NCBI GenBank assembly: GCA_946811185.2
Contig: OX328113.1
Location: 620,001 to 684,000 of the forward strand
Reading direction: 5' to 3'
DNA from: Hippopus hippopus
Lineage: Eukaryota > Mollusca > Bivalvia > Cardiida > Cardiidae
Length of the DNA stretch: 64,000 bases
Shown: one piece after another, positions 8,742-19,562 of the stretch
Numbering within the stretch: position 1 is the first letter of the stretch
How the letters are laid out: the number at the start of each line of letters is the position of its first letter
Translations under genes and position numbers: made by a program
Notes under the pieces: model-generated
Database searches by the model: none
Told to the model about the DNA's origin: nothing
What the model saw: the letters and a program-made list of their open reading frames with translations, nothing else

Positions 8742-9761
8742 TACGAGGGCTGTCCCAAAATGTCGTAGACAACACTATTTTTGATGGAACCTGTCGTCAG
8801 ATTTCTGTAAAATTTGCATGTTTTATCCGTTATTCATTTGTGCACATTCTGGTATGAAATAAAAAAAACCAAGATCGAAAACAGTACATTTTATACAGTT
8901 ATTTACATGAATTGGGTGCCTAACCCGGCGTACACCAAAATATGACTGGGTTTTATAAGCATGCTACATCTTTACATGTCTGTAATTCCAAACATAGTCA
9001 TAATTGCGGGAAATCATTCGATATGGATTAACGTCATTGTATTTGACATCATTACACCGAAGGATGCTTACGTAATGTTATTTTGAAAAAAAGTTATTGG
9101 ATAAAACCTAGTGCAGTGGCTAATTCCAACATGCTGAAAATGGTGACGTCAAAGAAAATGGCTGCACAGCGGAATGTTATCGAATATTGTGTACAATTAG
9201 ATATGACTCTTATGCAAACTGCACGCTACTGAAAAATACAAATCTGTGTCAAGATCTCTTGTATTTAAATGGCACAAGAGATTTGTTGATGGATGGACAG
9301 AGCAGCAGCGCCCTACAGTCCAGACTTAGCACCCCTAGACTTTGCTTTGTTCCCCTATTTAAAGTCTCAGTTGCGGGGACATAGATTCGAAAACTTCAAT
9401 GAACTGCAACAGGAAACTCCGCGAGTGTTGAGCAGTTTGAAAAGCAAGTGGTTTGAAGACGTATACGATAAATGGGTAACACGCCACCGTAAATGCATCG
9501 AGCACCACGGAGAGTACTTTGAAAAAGAAAAAAAAAATGTTTTCTAGGGACGTCATGACATTGACGTTAGTGTGCGCCGGGTATGTATGGGTAGCTTATT
9601 TTAATTCGTGATAGATTGAGTAATTCTTAAGGTAGTTAGTTAATATCTCACACACATATGCACAAAGCTCTTGTAAAGAATTCCAAAACATGCTGAATCC
9701 ATTGTGTTAACACTGATTGTGTTATAGCCTTTGTCTACGCTATTTTGGGACAGCCCTCGTA
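8742..9761 (+). mobile_element. mariner-type transposon remnant, internally deleted
   Basis: TA dinucleotides flank terminal inverted repeats: CGAGGGCTGTCCCAAAATGT at 8744 and its near-complement ending at 9759 (about 29 of 31 bp). Inside, ATG at 9158 opens MAAQRNVIEYCVQL, a mariner N-terminus. After a frame change VSRSLVFKWHKRFVDGWTEQ (9246 on) is the helix-turn-helix end, and directly after it comes PYSPDLAPLDFALFPYLKSQ, the block holding the third catalytic Asp. The middle of the transposase, with the first two catalytic residues, is deleted near 9300-9310. Length is about 1.0 kb against about 1.3 kb for intact mariners. Inactive. It sits in the ROCO gene's long intron. Confidence 0.85.
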
Positions 9762-10016
9762 TGTATTCTTATTTATACATTCTCAATGATTCCTAAACCA
9801 AGGACCTTAGACCAGGGTCCATACACGCCAACAATTCTAAATCGCTGTCTTGGTTTAAATCAAGATTTAAAGATACCACAGTTTCTGTTTGGCTAAGCTA
9901 AAAGCTTTAGTAAAGTTGATTTAGCCACATTATTAACGAGTTCGTTAAATTGTGTGTCATATTTATTGGGATATTTTGCAGACATTGCTTCATATATTTT
10001 TCTTTTTCTTTTCCAG

Positions 10017-10198
10017 GAAAAAAGAGAGCAAACTCTGAACTTACCGGAGGTGCTCGTGAAAAGGATACGCGAAAAATCGATTTGCAAAACTGGCTCCCCT
10101 CGCAAACCATCGTCACCGTCGAAAACAGCATCCCAGCTTTTACATCCACCAATCAAATTAGGACATATCGTGAAGATATATTAGTGACATCATTGTGA
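10017..10198 (+). other. Candidate last exon of the ROCO-family gene
   Basis: A strong polypyrimidine tract (TTTTTCTTTTTCTTTTCCAG) precedes an open stretch. One frame reads EKREQTLNLPEVLVKRIREK and ends at TAA 10182-10184; another ends at TGA 10196-10198. Its base composition is less AT-biased than the flanks. Neither long frame is in phase with the death-domain exon, which ends in phase 2 and would give an early stop if joined directly. Either an exon between 7.0 and 10.0 kb is missing, the copy is frameshifted, or this is not part of the gene. Support is the splice acceptor and composition only. Confidence 0.3.
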
Positions 10199-10632
10199 TG
10201 AGTGTTACCGGAACTGAGTATTGAAATTTTCAGATTGTTTTTATGTTCTTTAAAACTTTTTCATTGTTGTTAACTTATGCATGTGCTATTTTTTTCAATA
10301 TGTTACTATTATAAGTGTTGTTACCAAGTCTGTGATACAATTTTTGACTGATGTTACTGAATTATACATCTGATCATGCTCTTTATTCTTTTGTTCCTTT
10401 ATTGATATGTACCACTACAAACAGTATAACCTTTAGAGTGTGAAAATGGGTCTCACAAAAAAGTTTAATGCAGCATGAAAGGAAATAAGTTCAAATATGG
10501 GTTGAGGGTCAAATATGGGTTTGGGAATTTGGACAGTGCTCTTTCTTTCTTACCCAAAATTAATTTGATGGGCAGCTGGCCAAAGCTGCAACTGCGTTCT
10601 GCTCTTGTGCAAAAGTGATAATATTGTATATT

Positions 10633-10889
10633 TGAGCCATGCTCTGTGAAATGGGGGCTTAATGCATCTGCGAAAAGTATTGATCCAGGTCAGCCTGCAC
10701 AGTCCGTGCAGACTGACCTGAATCGAAACTTTGCACTATTGATCAGCTTTCTGCATGTGTAAGGACCAGTGTACTTCATGATTCAGTTTTCTTGTTAGAA
10801 AAAGATGGATTTAAGGGTTTCATAATCATGTGATGATTGCTTGGTATCATGGATCACAGAGATGCATTAAGCCCCATTTTGCATGGCTG
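10633..10889. mobile_element. F3 foldback element (reference copy)
   Basis: Ends GAGCCATGCTCTGTGAAATG and mirror AAGCCCCATTTTGCATGGCT. An inner hairpin, GTCAGCCTGCACAGTCCGTG with complement CAGACTGACC, sits near the left end, followed by TGCATGTGTAAGGACCAG. About 257 bp. Confidence 0.72.
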
Positions 10890-11344
10890 ATTTTTTAGAG
10901 AAGAAAAATTTGAAATAAAATAAGTCAAAATACTTGTGGAGTGATAGGACAAAACAGCGGCTTTCTTTCCCACCCCCAACCCCAAATTCCCATTATTTAT
11001 TTGTATTAGAGGTGAGAAGCGAAGAATCACTAGAAAAAAAGTTTGCCTCAATCAAGTATCAAACTTGTAACCACAAGGTCATAAGTTAGATATGCTAACC
11101 ACTCAAAGGCCAGGCTTGTCAACCTTGTATAGACACAAATGTTATAATGATGAGAAGACAGCTGGTACCCGTTACTTCAAAGCTTTTACACACACTTCCT
11201 TCATCAAATCAAAGTACTTGGTATCATCGATTTTGAAAATTTGCTTTGGATTTTTCGCAATGCAAGGGACATTAATTTTGACCTGCAATCGAGACAATCA
11301 CTGTAATTAATATAATGAACGAAACAAAAAACGCACAAATCAAT

Positions 11345-11590
11345 GAGGCATGCTCTGTGAAAGGGCTTAATGCATCAGCGAAAATTGTCGACCAAGGTCA
11401 GCCAGCCCATTCGGCGCAAGCTGACCTGGGTCTATACTTTACTGTATTGGTCAGTTTTCTGTATGTCCAAGGACCAGTTTGCCTCAGGTTTAAGTTGGTT
11501 GTCAAAAAAAAAAAAAAAAGTGGCTATTCTGGATCCAAAATTATGTCTTGTTTGGAGATGTATTAAACCCCTTATTGCCAAAACATGGCT
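11345..11590. mobile_element. F3 foldback element
   Basis: GGCATGCTCTGTGAAAGGGC to AACCCCTTATTGCCAAAACA; inner hairpin CAAGGTCAGCCAGCCC-type decayed; contains an A15 run at 11504-11518. Confidence 0.62.
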
Positions 11591-11822
11591 TGATTGTTAT
11601 GTTCCCATAATGTATTTGTGGTAGAGAGAATCATGACAGAAGGCAAAATTGCTGAAAATGCAGTCTGATCTTGGATCTACACTACTCGATAAGCAGATAT
11701 CTTTTCATCAAAAAGTAAGTTTGAAGCAGCATTATTAGGGTTTGTACAATCACCTTGAAAGTTTAACCTTACGTATTCAGTAGAATAGAAATTAATATGT
11801 ATTGGCTGTGTAGGTGTAATAA

Positions 11823-12095
11823 TTGGCATGCAACACATGAAAAGGGACATTTGGACATCTGTGTAAATTGTCGTCTCGGATCAGCCTGCACAGTTCCCGC
11901 AGGGTAATCCGAGACTGCACTTTACAACTGCATTAGATTTTATGGTACAGTAGACTTGTGCAAAACAAAAAATTACATAAATACTGAGTGTCGTTTCGGG
12001 TGTCGTTTCGGATTAGCCTTTGTTGACTGAGCAGGCTGATCCGAGATGATACTTTAAGCAAATGTCCAAATGCCCCTTTTCGTGTGTTGCAGGCC
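11823..12095. mobile_element. F2 foldback element
   Basis: Same layout: ATGCAACACATGAAAAGGGA, CGTCTCGGATCAGCCTGCAC, centre TTTTATGGTACAGTAGACTT, right arm GCCCCTTTTCGTGTGTTGCA. Confidence 0.7.
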
Positions 12096-12165
12096 ATATA
12101 CAAACGGTTTGTTTGTATACATGGCCAATTTCAATTCATGGAAGCCCCTGATGTGCAATTTAGGA

Positions 12166-12368
12166 TAAATCTTTACCAGACAACAAAATTTTATACTTGT
12201 CCAAATTGAAAGCACTTTCATACAAGAAATTAGAAGTGGCTTAATTTTAATTGATGTGAATTGCTTGTAAAAGGTTACAATAGGTTAGCTTGAGAAAACA
12301 TTGTGGGATAAGGAGAACATGCTGGTAATCAGCATGTTGTCCATATTGCACAATGTTTTCTAACCACA
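12166..12368 (+). mobile_element. H-MITE, right end missing
   Basis: AATCTTTACCAGACAACAAA at the left; palindrome decayed (AACATGCTGGTAATCAGCAT); ends at ACAATGTTTTCTAACC. Confidence 0.65.
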
Positions 12369-12641
12369 TTTAAAGCCTCTCTGTTTTGATGTACAACTGT
12401 TGTTGCCATTTATTTAGCAAATAAAAAGTTACAAGCCATTTTATTCCACAGGAAGACTTTAATTTATTGCACAGATTAACATGCAAGCTCAATATTCAAA
12501 ATACATGAAATACATTTCCTAGCTTGAAACAGAAATAGCATGTATACTTTGAACAAAGGATTGGATTAATGGACATGCACTGTTCATGTATCTTGTCCAG
12601 AAATGCATCTGTAAAAATGTTTACAATACATTTGACCTATA

Positions 12642-13168
12642 CTCTGTGAAAAGAGGGTTTAATGCAGTATCTCTCTGATACATTATAACAAGCAAGTTAT
12701 CACATACTCTGTGAAAAGAGGGTTTAATGCAGTATCTCTCCGATACATTATAACAAGCAAGTTATCACATAAATACTCTGTGAAAAGAGGGTTGAATGCA
12801 GTATCTCTCTGATACATTATAACAAGCAAGTTACCACATAAATACTCTGAAAAGAGGGTTTAATGCAGTATCTCTCTCATACGTTATAACAAGCAAGTTA
12901 TCACATACTCTGTGAAAAGAGGGTTTAATGCAGTATCTCTCTGATACGTTATAACAAGCAAGTTATCACATAAATACTCTGTGAAAAGAGGGTTTAATGC
13001 AGTATCTCTCTGATACATTATAACAAGCAAGTTATCACATAAATACTCTGTGAAAAGAGGGTTTAATGCAGTATCTCTCTGATACATTATAACAAGCAAG
13101 TTATCACATAAATACTCTGTGAAAAGAGGGTTTAACACAGCATCGCCGTGAAGTATTATACCAAGCAA
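12642..13168. repeat. 65-69 bp minisatellite derived from an F3 terminus
   Basis: Eight units begin CTCTGTGAAAAGAGGGTTTA and continue ATGCAGTATCTCTCTGATAC, ATTATAACAAGCAAGTTATC. Period is 65 bp where ACA joins directly and 69 bp with AAAT inserted. The unit matches the end of F3 elements, and an F3-like interior follows at 13185-13340. Confidence 0.85.
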
Positions 13169-13641
13169 GTTACCTGAATTGCTGAGCCATTAAATCCAAT
13201 TTGTCTGACAACTGACTAAATCTTGATGTAGCATGGTCCTTGGACATGCAGAAAAATTAAGCAAATGGTTAAAGTTTTGACACAGGTCAGCTACACAATC
13301 TGCAGCAGGCTGACTGTGTCAAAACTGTTTGCTTTTGATAACTGAAAACTCTACGTAAGTGGCACTCTGGCAAAAGGGGAGTTAATACATCTCCATGCAG
13401 CATTATACCAAACAAGTCGTCACATAATCATGCATCTCTAAAATTCATTTCAAATAATAAACCCACTGGATTATGTGGTAGACTGGTCTTTGGACATGCG
13501 GCAAATTTAACAAAAAGCACAATGTGTTGATGCGGAAAAGCCTGCACCAATTGCAAAGGCTGACAGCGCCTACAGATGACATTTTAAACTTGGCTCTGAT
13601 GATGGAATTTGGCTTAAATTCTCTTAAGAATTCTAAAGAAT

Positions 13642-13760
13642 TCTCTTTAACTCGGTGGTTATGGTGTTGGCCTTTCCTTTGGGCATTCTAGGTTTCAATC
13701 CTGCCCTGTCCCTGTATTTCTGCTTTGCATTTGTTCATTTGTTACGGACTTTGTTCATAA
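13642..13760 (+). mobile_element. tRNA-headed SINE, copy 1 of a local pair
   Basis: Contains TTAACTCGGTGGTTATGGTG (box A) and TAGGTTTCAATCCTGCC (box B), then CCTGTATTTCTGCTTTGCAT. The copy at 13955 shares head and tail. Confidence 0.55.
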
Positions 13761-13954
13761 AAAGGGGGCTCATCCGGGATTGGCCATTGAGCCATTAATC
13801 CCATTTGTTGTCCAAAAATGTACTTTCTGCCTAATAAAGGTTCGAGTCATCAATAAATGATGACTTTAAGGGGGTGTATTACGGGAGACTACTCCTTCAT
13901 GCATGGCTTCATCCCGATTTAAATACAATACCTAACAACTGCGTTAGGGAGAAT

Positions 13955-14075
13955 TCTCTTTAGCTCAGTGGTTATAGTGTTGGCCTTTTGTTAAGGCGTT
14001 CTAGGTTCAAATCCTGCCTGGTCCCTGTATTTCTGCTATGCATTTATTCATTTGTTTCTTTGTTACAGACTTTGT
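13955..14075 (+). mobile_element. tRNA-headed SINE, copy 2 of a local pair
   Basis: Contains TTTAGCTCAGTGGTTATAGT (box A) and CTAGGTTCAAATCCTGCC (box B), better preserved than copy 1, followed by the same CCTGTATTTCTGC tail and a TTTGTTTC stretch. Confidence 0.58.
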
Positions 14076-14166
14076 AAGACATGAGAGAAAAAGATGGTTA
14101 CCAGAATTTTCTACTTTTTCCACAATGTTTCCACATGTCAAACTCTGGAGTCTGGAAAGGTTTTCA

Positions 14167-14518
14167 GGGCCTATATTCACCAACCGTTCTTAAGAACGTT
14201 CTTTGTCTTATTCTCCACAATTTTCTAAATTTGAATGTAACACATTTTCTGATTGGCTAAACCATTAACTCTTCACCACACAATCCCAACTTTTAACGAC
14301 CCTGAAGAAGAAGGCTTTTGAAAACATTGTGGGAAAAGAAGAAAATGCTGGTAACTAGCATTTTTTTCCTTTTACCACAATATTTTCTACAATTCCAGAG
14401 AGAAATTTCATTTTTAAAGTCACATTTAAAATGTCGTCTGCAAGTGCCTTCAATTTGGACAGGTCTAAAATTTTGTCGTTGGGTAAAGGGTTAAGAATGG
14501 TTTGTGAATATGGACCCA
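14167..14518. mobile_element. F5 foldback element, split by a nested H-MITE
   Basis: Terminal inverted repeats of about 27 bp: GGGCCTATATTCACCAACCG at 14167 and CGGTT-like mirror GGTTTGTGAATATGGACCC ending at 14518. The H-MITE at 14265-14494 interrupts it exactly at a TTAA. Without the insert F5 is about 126 bp. Related sequence occurs at 9805-9900 and 59215-59390 (TTCTGATTGGCCAAT / AGCCAATCAGAA). Confidence 0.7.
14265..14494 (-). mobile_element. H-MITE, complete, nested in F5
   Basis: TTAACTCTTCACCACACAAT to GTCGTTGGGTAAAGGGTTAA. The surrounding F5 supplies the empty site: AAACCA-TTAA-GAATGGTT. Confidence 0.85.
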
Positions 14519-14556
14519 GTAGAATGACAAATCAAATTGTCACAAAGGTAGAAGTA

Positions 14557-14776
14557 TTAACTCTTTACCACACAACAAAATTGTAGACCTGTCCAAATTG
14601 AAAGCATCTGCAGATGACATTTTAAACTTGGCTCTAATGATGGAATTGGCTTAAATTGAAAGAATGGAAAACATGTGAGAAGAGGGAAAAGGATGGTTAC
14701 CAAAATTTTCTACTTTTCCGACAATGTTTCCACATGTCCAACTCCACAGGGTTGGGATTGTGTAGTAAAGGGCTAA
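14557..14776 (+). mobile_element. H-MITE, complete
   Basis: TTAACTCTTTACCACACAAC to GGGATTGTGTAGTAAAGGGC; palindrome decayed (GGATGGTTACCAAAATTTTC). Confidence 0.72.
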
Positions 14777-14823
14777 GTCCCCTTGACACAACACAGGACT
14801 CATTTTTTTTTGCTGGAAAGGTT

Positions 14824-14990
14824 TTAACTCTACCAAATGACAAAATTTTAGACTGGTCCAAATTGAAAGCATTTGCAGACGACAAAAGAAAAAGGACTTA
14901 AATTTTGAAACTTGTTTTGGTAAGGGCAGAAAAGGCAATAGGCTTCTTTCTCAGGGTCATTAAAAGTCGGGTTTGTGTGGTACAGGGCAA
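14824..14990 (+). mobile_element. H-MITE with the palindrome deleted
   Basis: TTAACTCTACCAAATGACAA and GACTGGTCCAAATTGAAAGC on the left; AGGCTTCTTTCTCAGGGTCA on the right; nothing of the palindrome between. Confidence 0.7.
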
Positions 14991-15109
14991 AGGAGAATAA
15001 GAATCAAATTCAAACTGTCAGTGAAAGTACCAAACAAAACTCGACAATAATATACATGTATTTATAACGATATATAGAGTGAAGAAATGTTCTTTAGATC
15101 ATGCGATTG

Positions 15110-15620
15110 GTCTTTGAAAGGGTATAAAACATAGTGGGGAAAGGGGAAAATGCTGTTTACTGACATTTTCTCTTTTTTCTCAATTCTTTGACTCTTTAGT
15201 AAATAACAAACTCTAGACATGGCCAGATTGAAGGCACTAAATTTTGCAAATGATAACCCAAATGTAGATTTCTATTTATGAAAGAGTCTAAATCTTTATC
15301 ACATGATAAAATTGTAGGCTTACGAAGGTAGGAAAAACATTGTGGGAAAACAAGAAAATGCTATTAAACAGTATTCTCTCATTTTTACCACAATGTCTTC
15401 AACAAAAGTCTGATTTCTCAGTCTTTAAAATTCATAATTGTATGGTATAGGTTGAAAAATTGAGGAAAAAGGACAAATTGCTGGTTACCAGCTGGTAACA
15501 AAGGCTAAAACATTGTGGGAAGAGGACAGAATGCTGGTCACCAGCATTTAATTTTTTTCTCAAAATGTTTTCTCAAGGCTTCTTCCTAAGATTCGTAAAA
15601 GCAATTGTTTTGCAAAAGGC
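15110..15620 (+). mobile_element. Cluster of three degenerate H-MITEs
   Basis: Palindrome remnants at 15131 (AAAATGCTGTTTACTGACAT), 15334 (ACATTGTGGGAAAACAAGAA) and 15511 (AGAATGCTGGTCACCAGCAT), with left-end fragments at 15291 (AATCTTTATCACATGATAAA). Confidence 0.5.
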
Positions 15621-16298
15621 TTTTCTTCACAGTCATTAACGTCTATTGTTGACTCTTTACAAGATGACAAAATTCTAGACTCTATTGATAGCTAGCCTGG
15701 GTTCGAGCCTGATCATTTTTTTTCCTTGTCTATAGTGTATATTGGGACATTTCTTTTTCACAAATAAGGGATTGTATATAATCGTAAGTGTTTCCATGTT
15801 TTGGGAAGTATTTTATAATTTAGCTGCTAATTGTTTGGATGTTTGAAGATTAAAACTTTTCAAACTTATGTCATAATATAGTTGAAGGTCAAGGTGGCAT
15901 AAATTTTGTCTCCCTTAACTCTTTACCAAACGACAAAATTTTAAACTAGTCCAAATTGGAAGCATTAGCAGACAACAAAGTTAATGTGACTTGTACCGGT
16001 GAAACCTTGTGAAACCCAAGAAAACATGAATATGTGAGCTGTCGCCGTGGTATGACTGAAATAATGTTGAAAGCGGCGTAAAACACCATTTAAACAAACA
16101 GGTTTTAAAAGTTTTTTTTCCCTCAAAGTAAACAAAAACAAATTCAGTACCAACAATGAATTATTAAATGAAAATCAATCAGTTGTGAGTCACCATACTG
16201 TCTTATATTTTTTTGCAGAGATTGTATATGTAGATGCTGTCTCTGATCTTGGTCTACTCTCTTCTCTTTGCTACAACTGGTTTCTGTAATATAGATTC

Positions 16299-16405
16299 TC
16301 AGAATGTATCAAAAGGGTCCTGCATGAAGTTGTAGTATCGTAATCTGTTCCTAATACACAGTCTTGATGATTTCTCTAGTAGTGATGGCAGTCCTTTTTT
16401 CATAC
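16299..16405 (-). CDS. Terminal exon with SOCS-box-like C-terminus
   Basis: Minus strand: acceptor TCTTGTGTAG, then (phase 1) MKKGLPSLLEKSSRLCIRNR, LRYYNFMQDPFDTF, TGA at 16299-16301. 'PSLLEKSSRLCIRNRL' resembles the BC-box of SOCS-box proteins ('SL..LCRL.IR..L'), which binds Elongin B/C, with Ser in place of the usual Cys. In ankyrin-SOCS proteins this motif sits in the last exon, as here. A second frame is open for 17 codons (YEKRTAITTREIIKTVY) and would be in phase with the 20138-20276 candidate if that exon ends at 20157, so the SOCS reading is favoured by motif only. An H-MITE starts 26 bp upstream. Confidence 0.42.
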
Positions 16406-16430
16406 CTACACAAGATAAACATAACATTAA

Positions 16431-16654
16431 TTAACTCGTCACCAATCGACAAAATTTTAGACTTGTCCAGTTTGAAAGAATATGTAGATAACAAATCTGG
16501 TTCAAGTCATGAAGTTTTTCTTTGAAAAGATAGAAATCATAGTAGGAAAAGGAGAAAATGCTGGTTCCCAGCATTTTCTCCTTTTCCCACAATGTTTTCA
16601 AAAGGCTTCATCCTCAGGGTCATTGAAACTCAGAATTGTTTGGCAAAGAGTTAA
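16431..16654 (+). mobile_element. H-MITE, complete, 26 bp from the SOCS-like exon
   Basis: TTAACTCGTCACCAATCGAC to GAATTGTTTGGCAAAGAGTT; palindrome ATGCTGGTTCCCAGCATTTT intact apart from the centre. Confidence 0.8.
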
Positions 16655-17017
16655 ACAATATTCTACATGTATGTCAACCACCATACTAATATTAGGTTGA
16701 ATGATTCACTCAATAGTGCAAAAACAGTTGTTCTTCTCTCGAAATATTAAACTGTCAACATGTCAAAAGCCATGTCACATTTCTCATAACCAAAATGCGA
16801 AAACAGCTCAAAATGACTACTTTGTAAGCAGTGCCAGTAGTATGCATATCATGACTGTAGTTTTAGACAGTGTAGATGGAGATCAGACTGATTATAGTAT
16901 TTACAAGTACATTATCCTGTATGTTCACATAAAATCAACAATGACACTGTAATGTTTACTTACTTAAAGCCCCAAAAGCTGCCGTAGTAATCAAAGCAGG
17001 TGTTAATTAAAATGCAT

Positions 17018-17245
17018 TTAACCCTTTCCCAAACAATCCCTGGTTTTCACAGCCCTGAAAAAGAAGCCTTTTGAAAAGATCATGAGAAAAGGAGAAAATG
17101 CTGGTAACCAGCATTTTCTCCTTTTCCCACAATGTTTTCTATGCTTCCAGAACAAATTTCAATTTTTGAGTCATGTTAATGCTTTCAAATGCAAATGCTT
17201 TCAATTTGGACCAGTCTAGAATTTTGTTGTTTGGTAAAGAGTTAA
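17018..17245 (-). mobile_element. H-MITE, complete with TTAA at both ends
   Basis: TTAACCCTTTCCCAAACAAT to TTGTTTGGTAAAGAGTTAA; inner palindrome exact. Confidence 0.82.
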
Positions 17246-17259
17246 ATTATATCATTTAA

Positions 17260-17435
17260 AAGTATGAAAATTATTGAAGTGGTGATTATCTGTTATTGTA
17301 CAGTCTGTCCAAGTGCTAGTCACTGGCAGAAAATAGTTTTTAAAGTAGGTCCAAAGTTGCCAGGTCGTTCTATCTTAGGTTCTATCTTATACCTGACTAG
17401 TTACATGTAATTTTCACGATCATTTCCATACTTCT
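17260..17435. repeat. Unnamed dispersed repeat, one of three copies
   Basis: AAAAGTATGAAAATTATTGA, GTCTGTCCAAGTGCTAGTCA, AGGTCCAAAGTTGCCAGG. Sisters at 49080-49240 and 58350-58465 keep 'AAGTATG', 'TCCAAGTG.TAGTCACTG' and 'GCCAGGT'. All three lie directly beside H-MITE or minisatellite sequence. Confidence 0.5.
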
Positions 17436-17457
17436 AGAAGGTAGGACTTAATGCATT

Positions 17458-17663
17458 TTAACCCTTAACCTGCAAAATAATTTTAATAAAACTTTAAAGC
17501 CAATAGTAAAATGCAAATGTCACCATTTCAAAGTAATTTTCAGAGGAAAAATAGCTCCTTATTGGACAGTGTAGATCCAAGATCAGACTGCATGTTCTTT
17601 GCTGTCTCATCGTGATCTTCATTGTTCGCAGTGCACATAGCAGCTTAGCAGCCTAAGGGTTAA
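17458..17663. mobile_element. F4 MITE, complete with TTAA at both ends
   Basis: TTAACCCTTAACCTGCAAAA to TTAGCAGCCTAAGGGTTAA. An inner inverted repeat surrounds the centre (GTGTAGATCCAAGATCAGAC; the mirror arm is decayed). It shares TTAA and CCC termini with H-MITE but no internal sequence. Confidence 0.72.
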
Positions 17664-17937
17664 CACGCACTTTGTTTACTTTTGGCAACTAGTTGGGCTT
17701 TAAACCTTTATCAAAACTTAAGTTTTGACGACCCTTGGAATGAAGGCCTATGAAAACGTAGTTGGTAAAGGAGAACATGCTGGTATTCAATTTGCACTAA
17801 ATCTGCTAACAGCTTTGTTTTAATCATTAAATCATATTCCCATTTTGTACTCTAAGTACATGTCCATGTTCCAAAAGGTCCATAGTATATCCAACCCTTT
17901 ACCAAATGACAAACTTTTAGACCTGTCAAAGTTGAGT

Positions 17938-18185
17938 TGGTTGGTTGGTTGTATGGTGTTTAACACCGTTTCCAACATTATTTCAGTTATATCGCGGCGG
18001 CCAGTGCACCTATCTATGCTTTCCTGGAGTTTCTGTTACCAGTACTCCACACAATATTCTTTCCAAGCCACTGGCTGCTTTCCCACATAACCATTGTCGA
18101 AACAACAATCAGCGGTGAGAGAGGAATGAATCCTGTCGCAATTACTATCATCAATCCTCGGAAAGAAATTGGCCGAGCCGTCAAA
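17938..18185 (-). mobile_element. S1 SINE, head-truncated
   Basis: GTTTAACACCGTTTCCAACA to ATCAATCCTCGGAAAGAAAT are present; the tRNA-like head is replaced by an H-MITE-like segment (TCAAAGTTTAGAGCATT). Confidence 0.55.
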
Positions 18186-18232
18186 GTTTAGAGCATTCAC
18201 AGATGATAATTGAATTTTGGCTCAAATGAAAG

Positions 18233-19412
18233 AACAAGAGGGTCCTAAAAGCACTCACCTAAGTAAAGTGGTCTTGGGTTGATAAAGCTGAAGAAATACT
18301 GATTGAGATGATGTAAAACAATTGGTTGTTAGTCACCTACTTTATGACTGATGTGGCCTATTTTTTACCTTGTCAGAGATATTATCACTGCAAACAGTCT
18401 GATCATGTTTCATGAGTATCAGACTTAAAATGTGACCTCTACGCATGCACACAAGATTTTTCTAAGATTTGTCCAAGTGACCTAAATTTTGATCCTACAT
18501 GACCAAATTTAGGCCTTGTCTGATATAATTTATCATCTAGATAAACATTCTGACCAATTTTCATAAGCCTGAACTGAACATGTTAGCCCCTAGAGTACGC
18601 ACAAGGTTTTTCTATGATTTGTCCCATTCACTTACTTTTTGACCCGACATGGCCCAATTCAAATTCATACTAAATATCATTAAGACAAAAAAAAAAAAAA
18701 AAAAAAAACTGACCACATTTCATGAGTATCTGGCTGAAAAAGAGGCCTCAGGAGAGCACACAAGGTATCTCAAAAAATTGCCCCAGTGACCTACTATATA
18801 CCCAAACATGACCCAATTTCAAATATCTTTAAGGAATTATAAAGACAAACGTAATTACCAAATATCATGAGCATCTGACTGAAAATGTGGCCTCTAGAGT
18901 GCACACAAGGTTTTACAAAGTTTTGTCCTAGTGACCTACTGTTTGACCCAACATGACCCAAATTCATACTTCTTTAAAAAAAATTTTAGACAAACTTTCT
19001 AACCAACTTTCAAGGGTATCTGACTTCAAATGTGGCCTCTAGAATGCACGCAAGGTTTTTCTAAAAGTCTCAGTGACAAGTGACAAGTTTGAAATTGGGT
19101 TTGACCTAATATAACCCAGTTTCAAACTTGTCCAAGATATTATCCAGACAAACATCCTAACCAACTTTCATGAGAATCTGACTGAAAATGTGGCCTCTAT
19201 CTAGAGTGCACACAAAGGTTTGACCAAGTGACCTACTGTTTGACCATATATTATCAATTCTACACATGTCCGATATATTACCAAGACAAACATTCTTACT
19301 AATTTTTATGAGAATCTGACTAAAAATGTGGCCTTTAGAGTATACACAAGGTAACTGTTGATGCCTGGATGACAAACATTGTACAATGGACAACAGACAT
19401 AGCACGATCAAA
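18233..19412 (+). mobile_element. G1 tandem-bodied element, 3' hairpin lost
   Basis: Begins ACAAGAGGGTCCTAAAAGCA then CTCACCTAAG. The body is about eight diverged units with AAACATTCTGACCAATTTTC, TATCTGACTGAAAATGTGGC and CCTCTAGAGTGCACACAAGG; it ends near ACAGACATAGCACGATCA. Contains A21 at 18689. Confidence 0.72.
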
Positions 19413-19562
19413 TGAATATATTTATGCCTTTTCAGATGGATGAAAATAAAACTTCAAGCAGTCATTGTATGTCCACATCTATGCTGCCTGATCTTTGCAC
19501 TATACCGTCCGCAAAAGTCCCTGATTTTGCCCATTCACTGAGAGTTGACCATTTATTTTTTT

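Noticed and set aside
11492..11520. Poly(A) run as a retroposon tail
   Set aside because: It lies in the middle of an F3 element, with no retroposon body on its 5' side.
12884..13168. 94-codon minus-strand ORF with repeated LNPLFTEYLCDNLLVI
   Set aside because: Translation of the F3-derived minisatellite.
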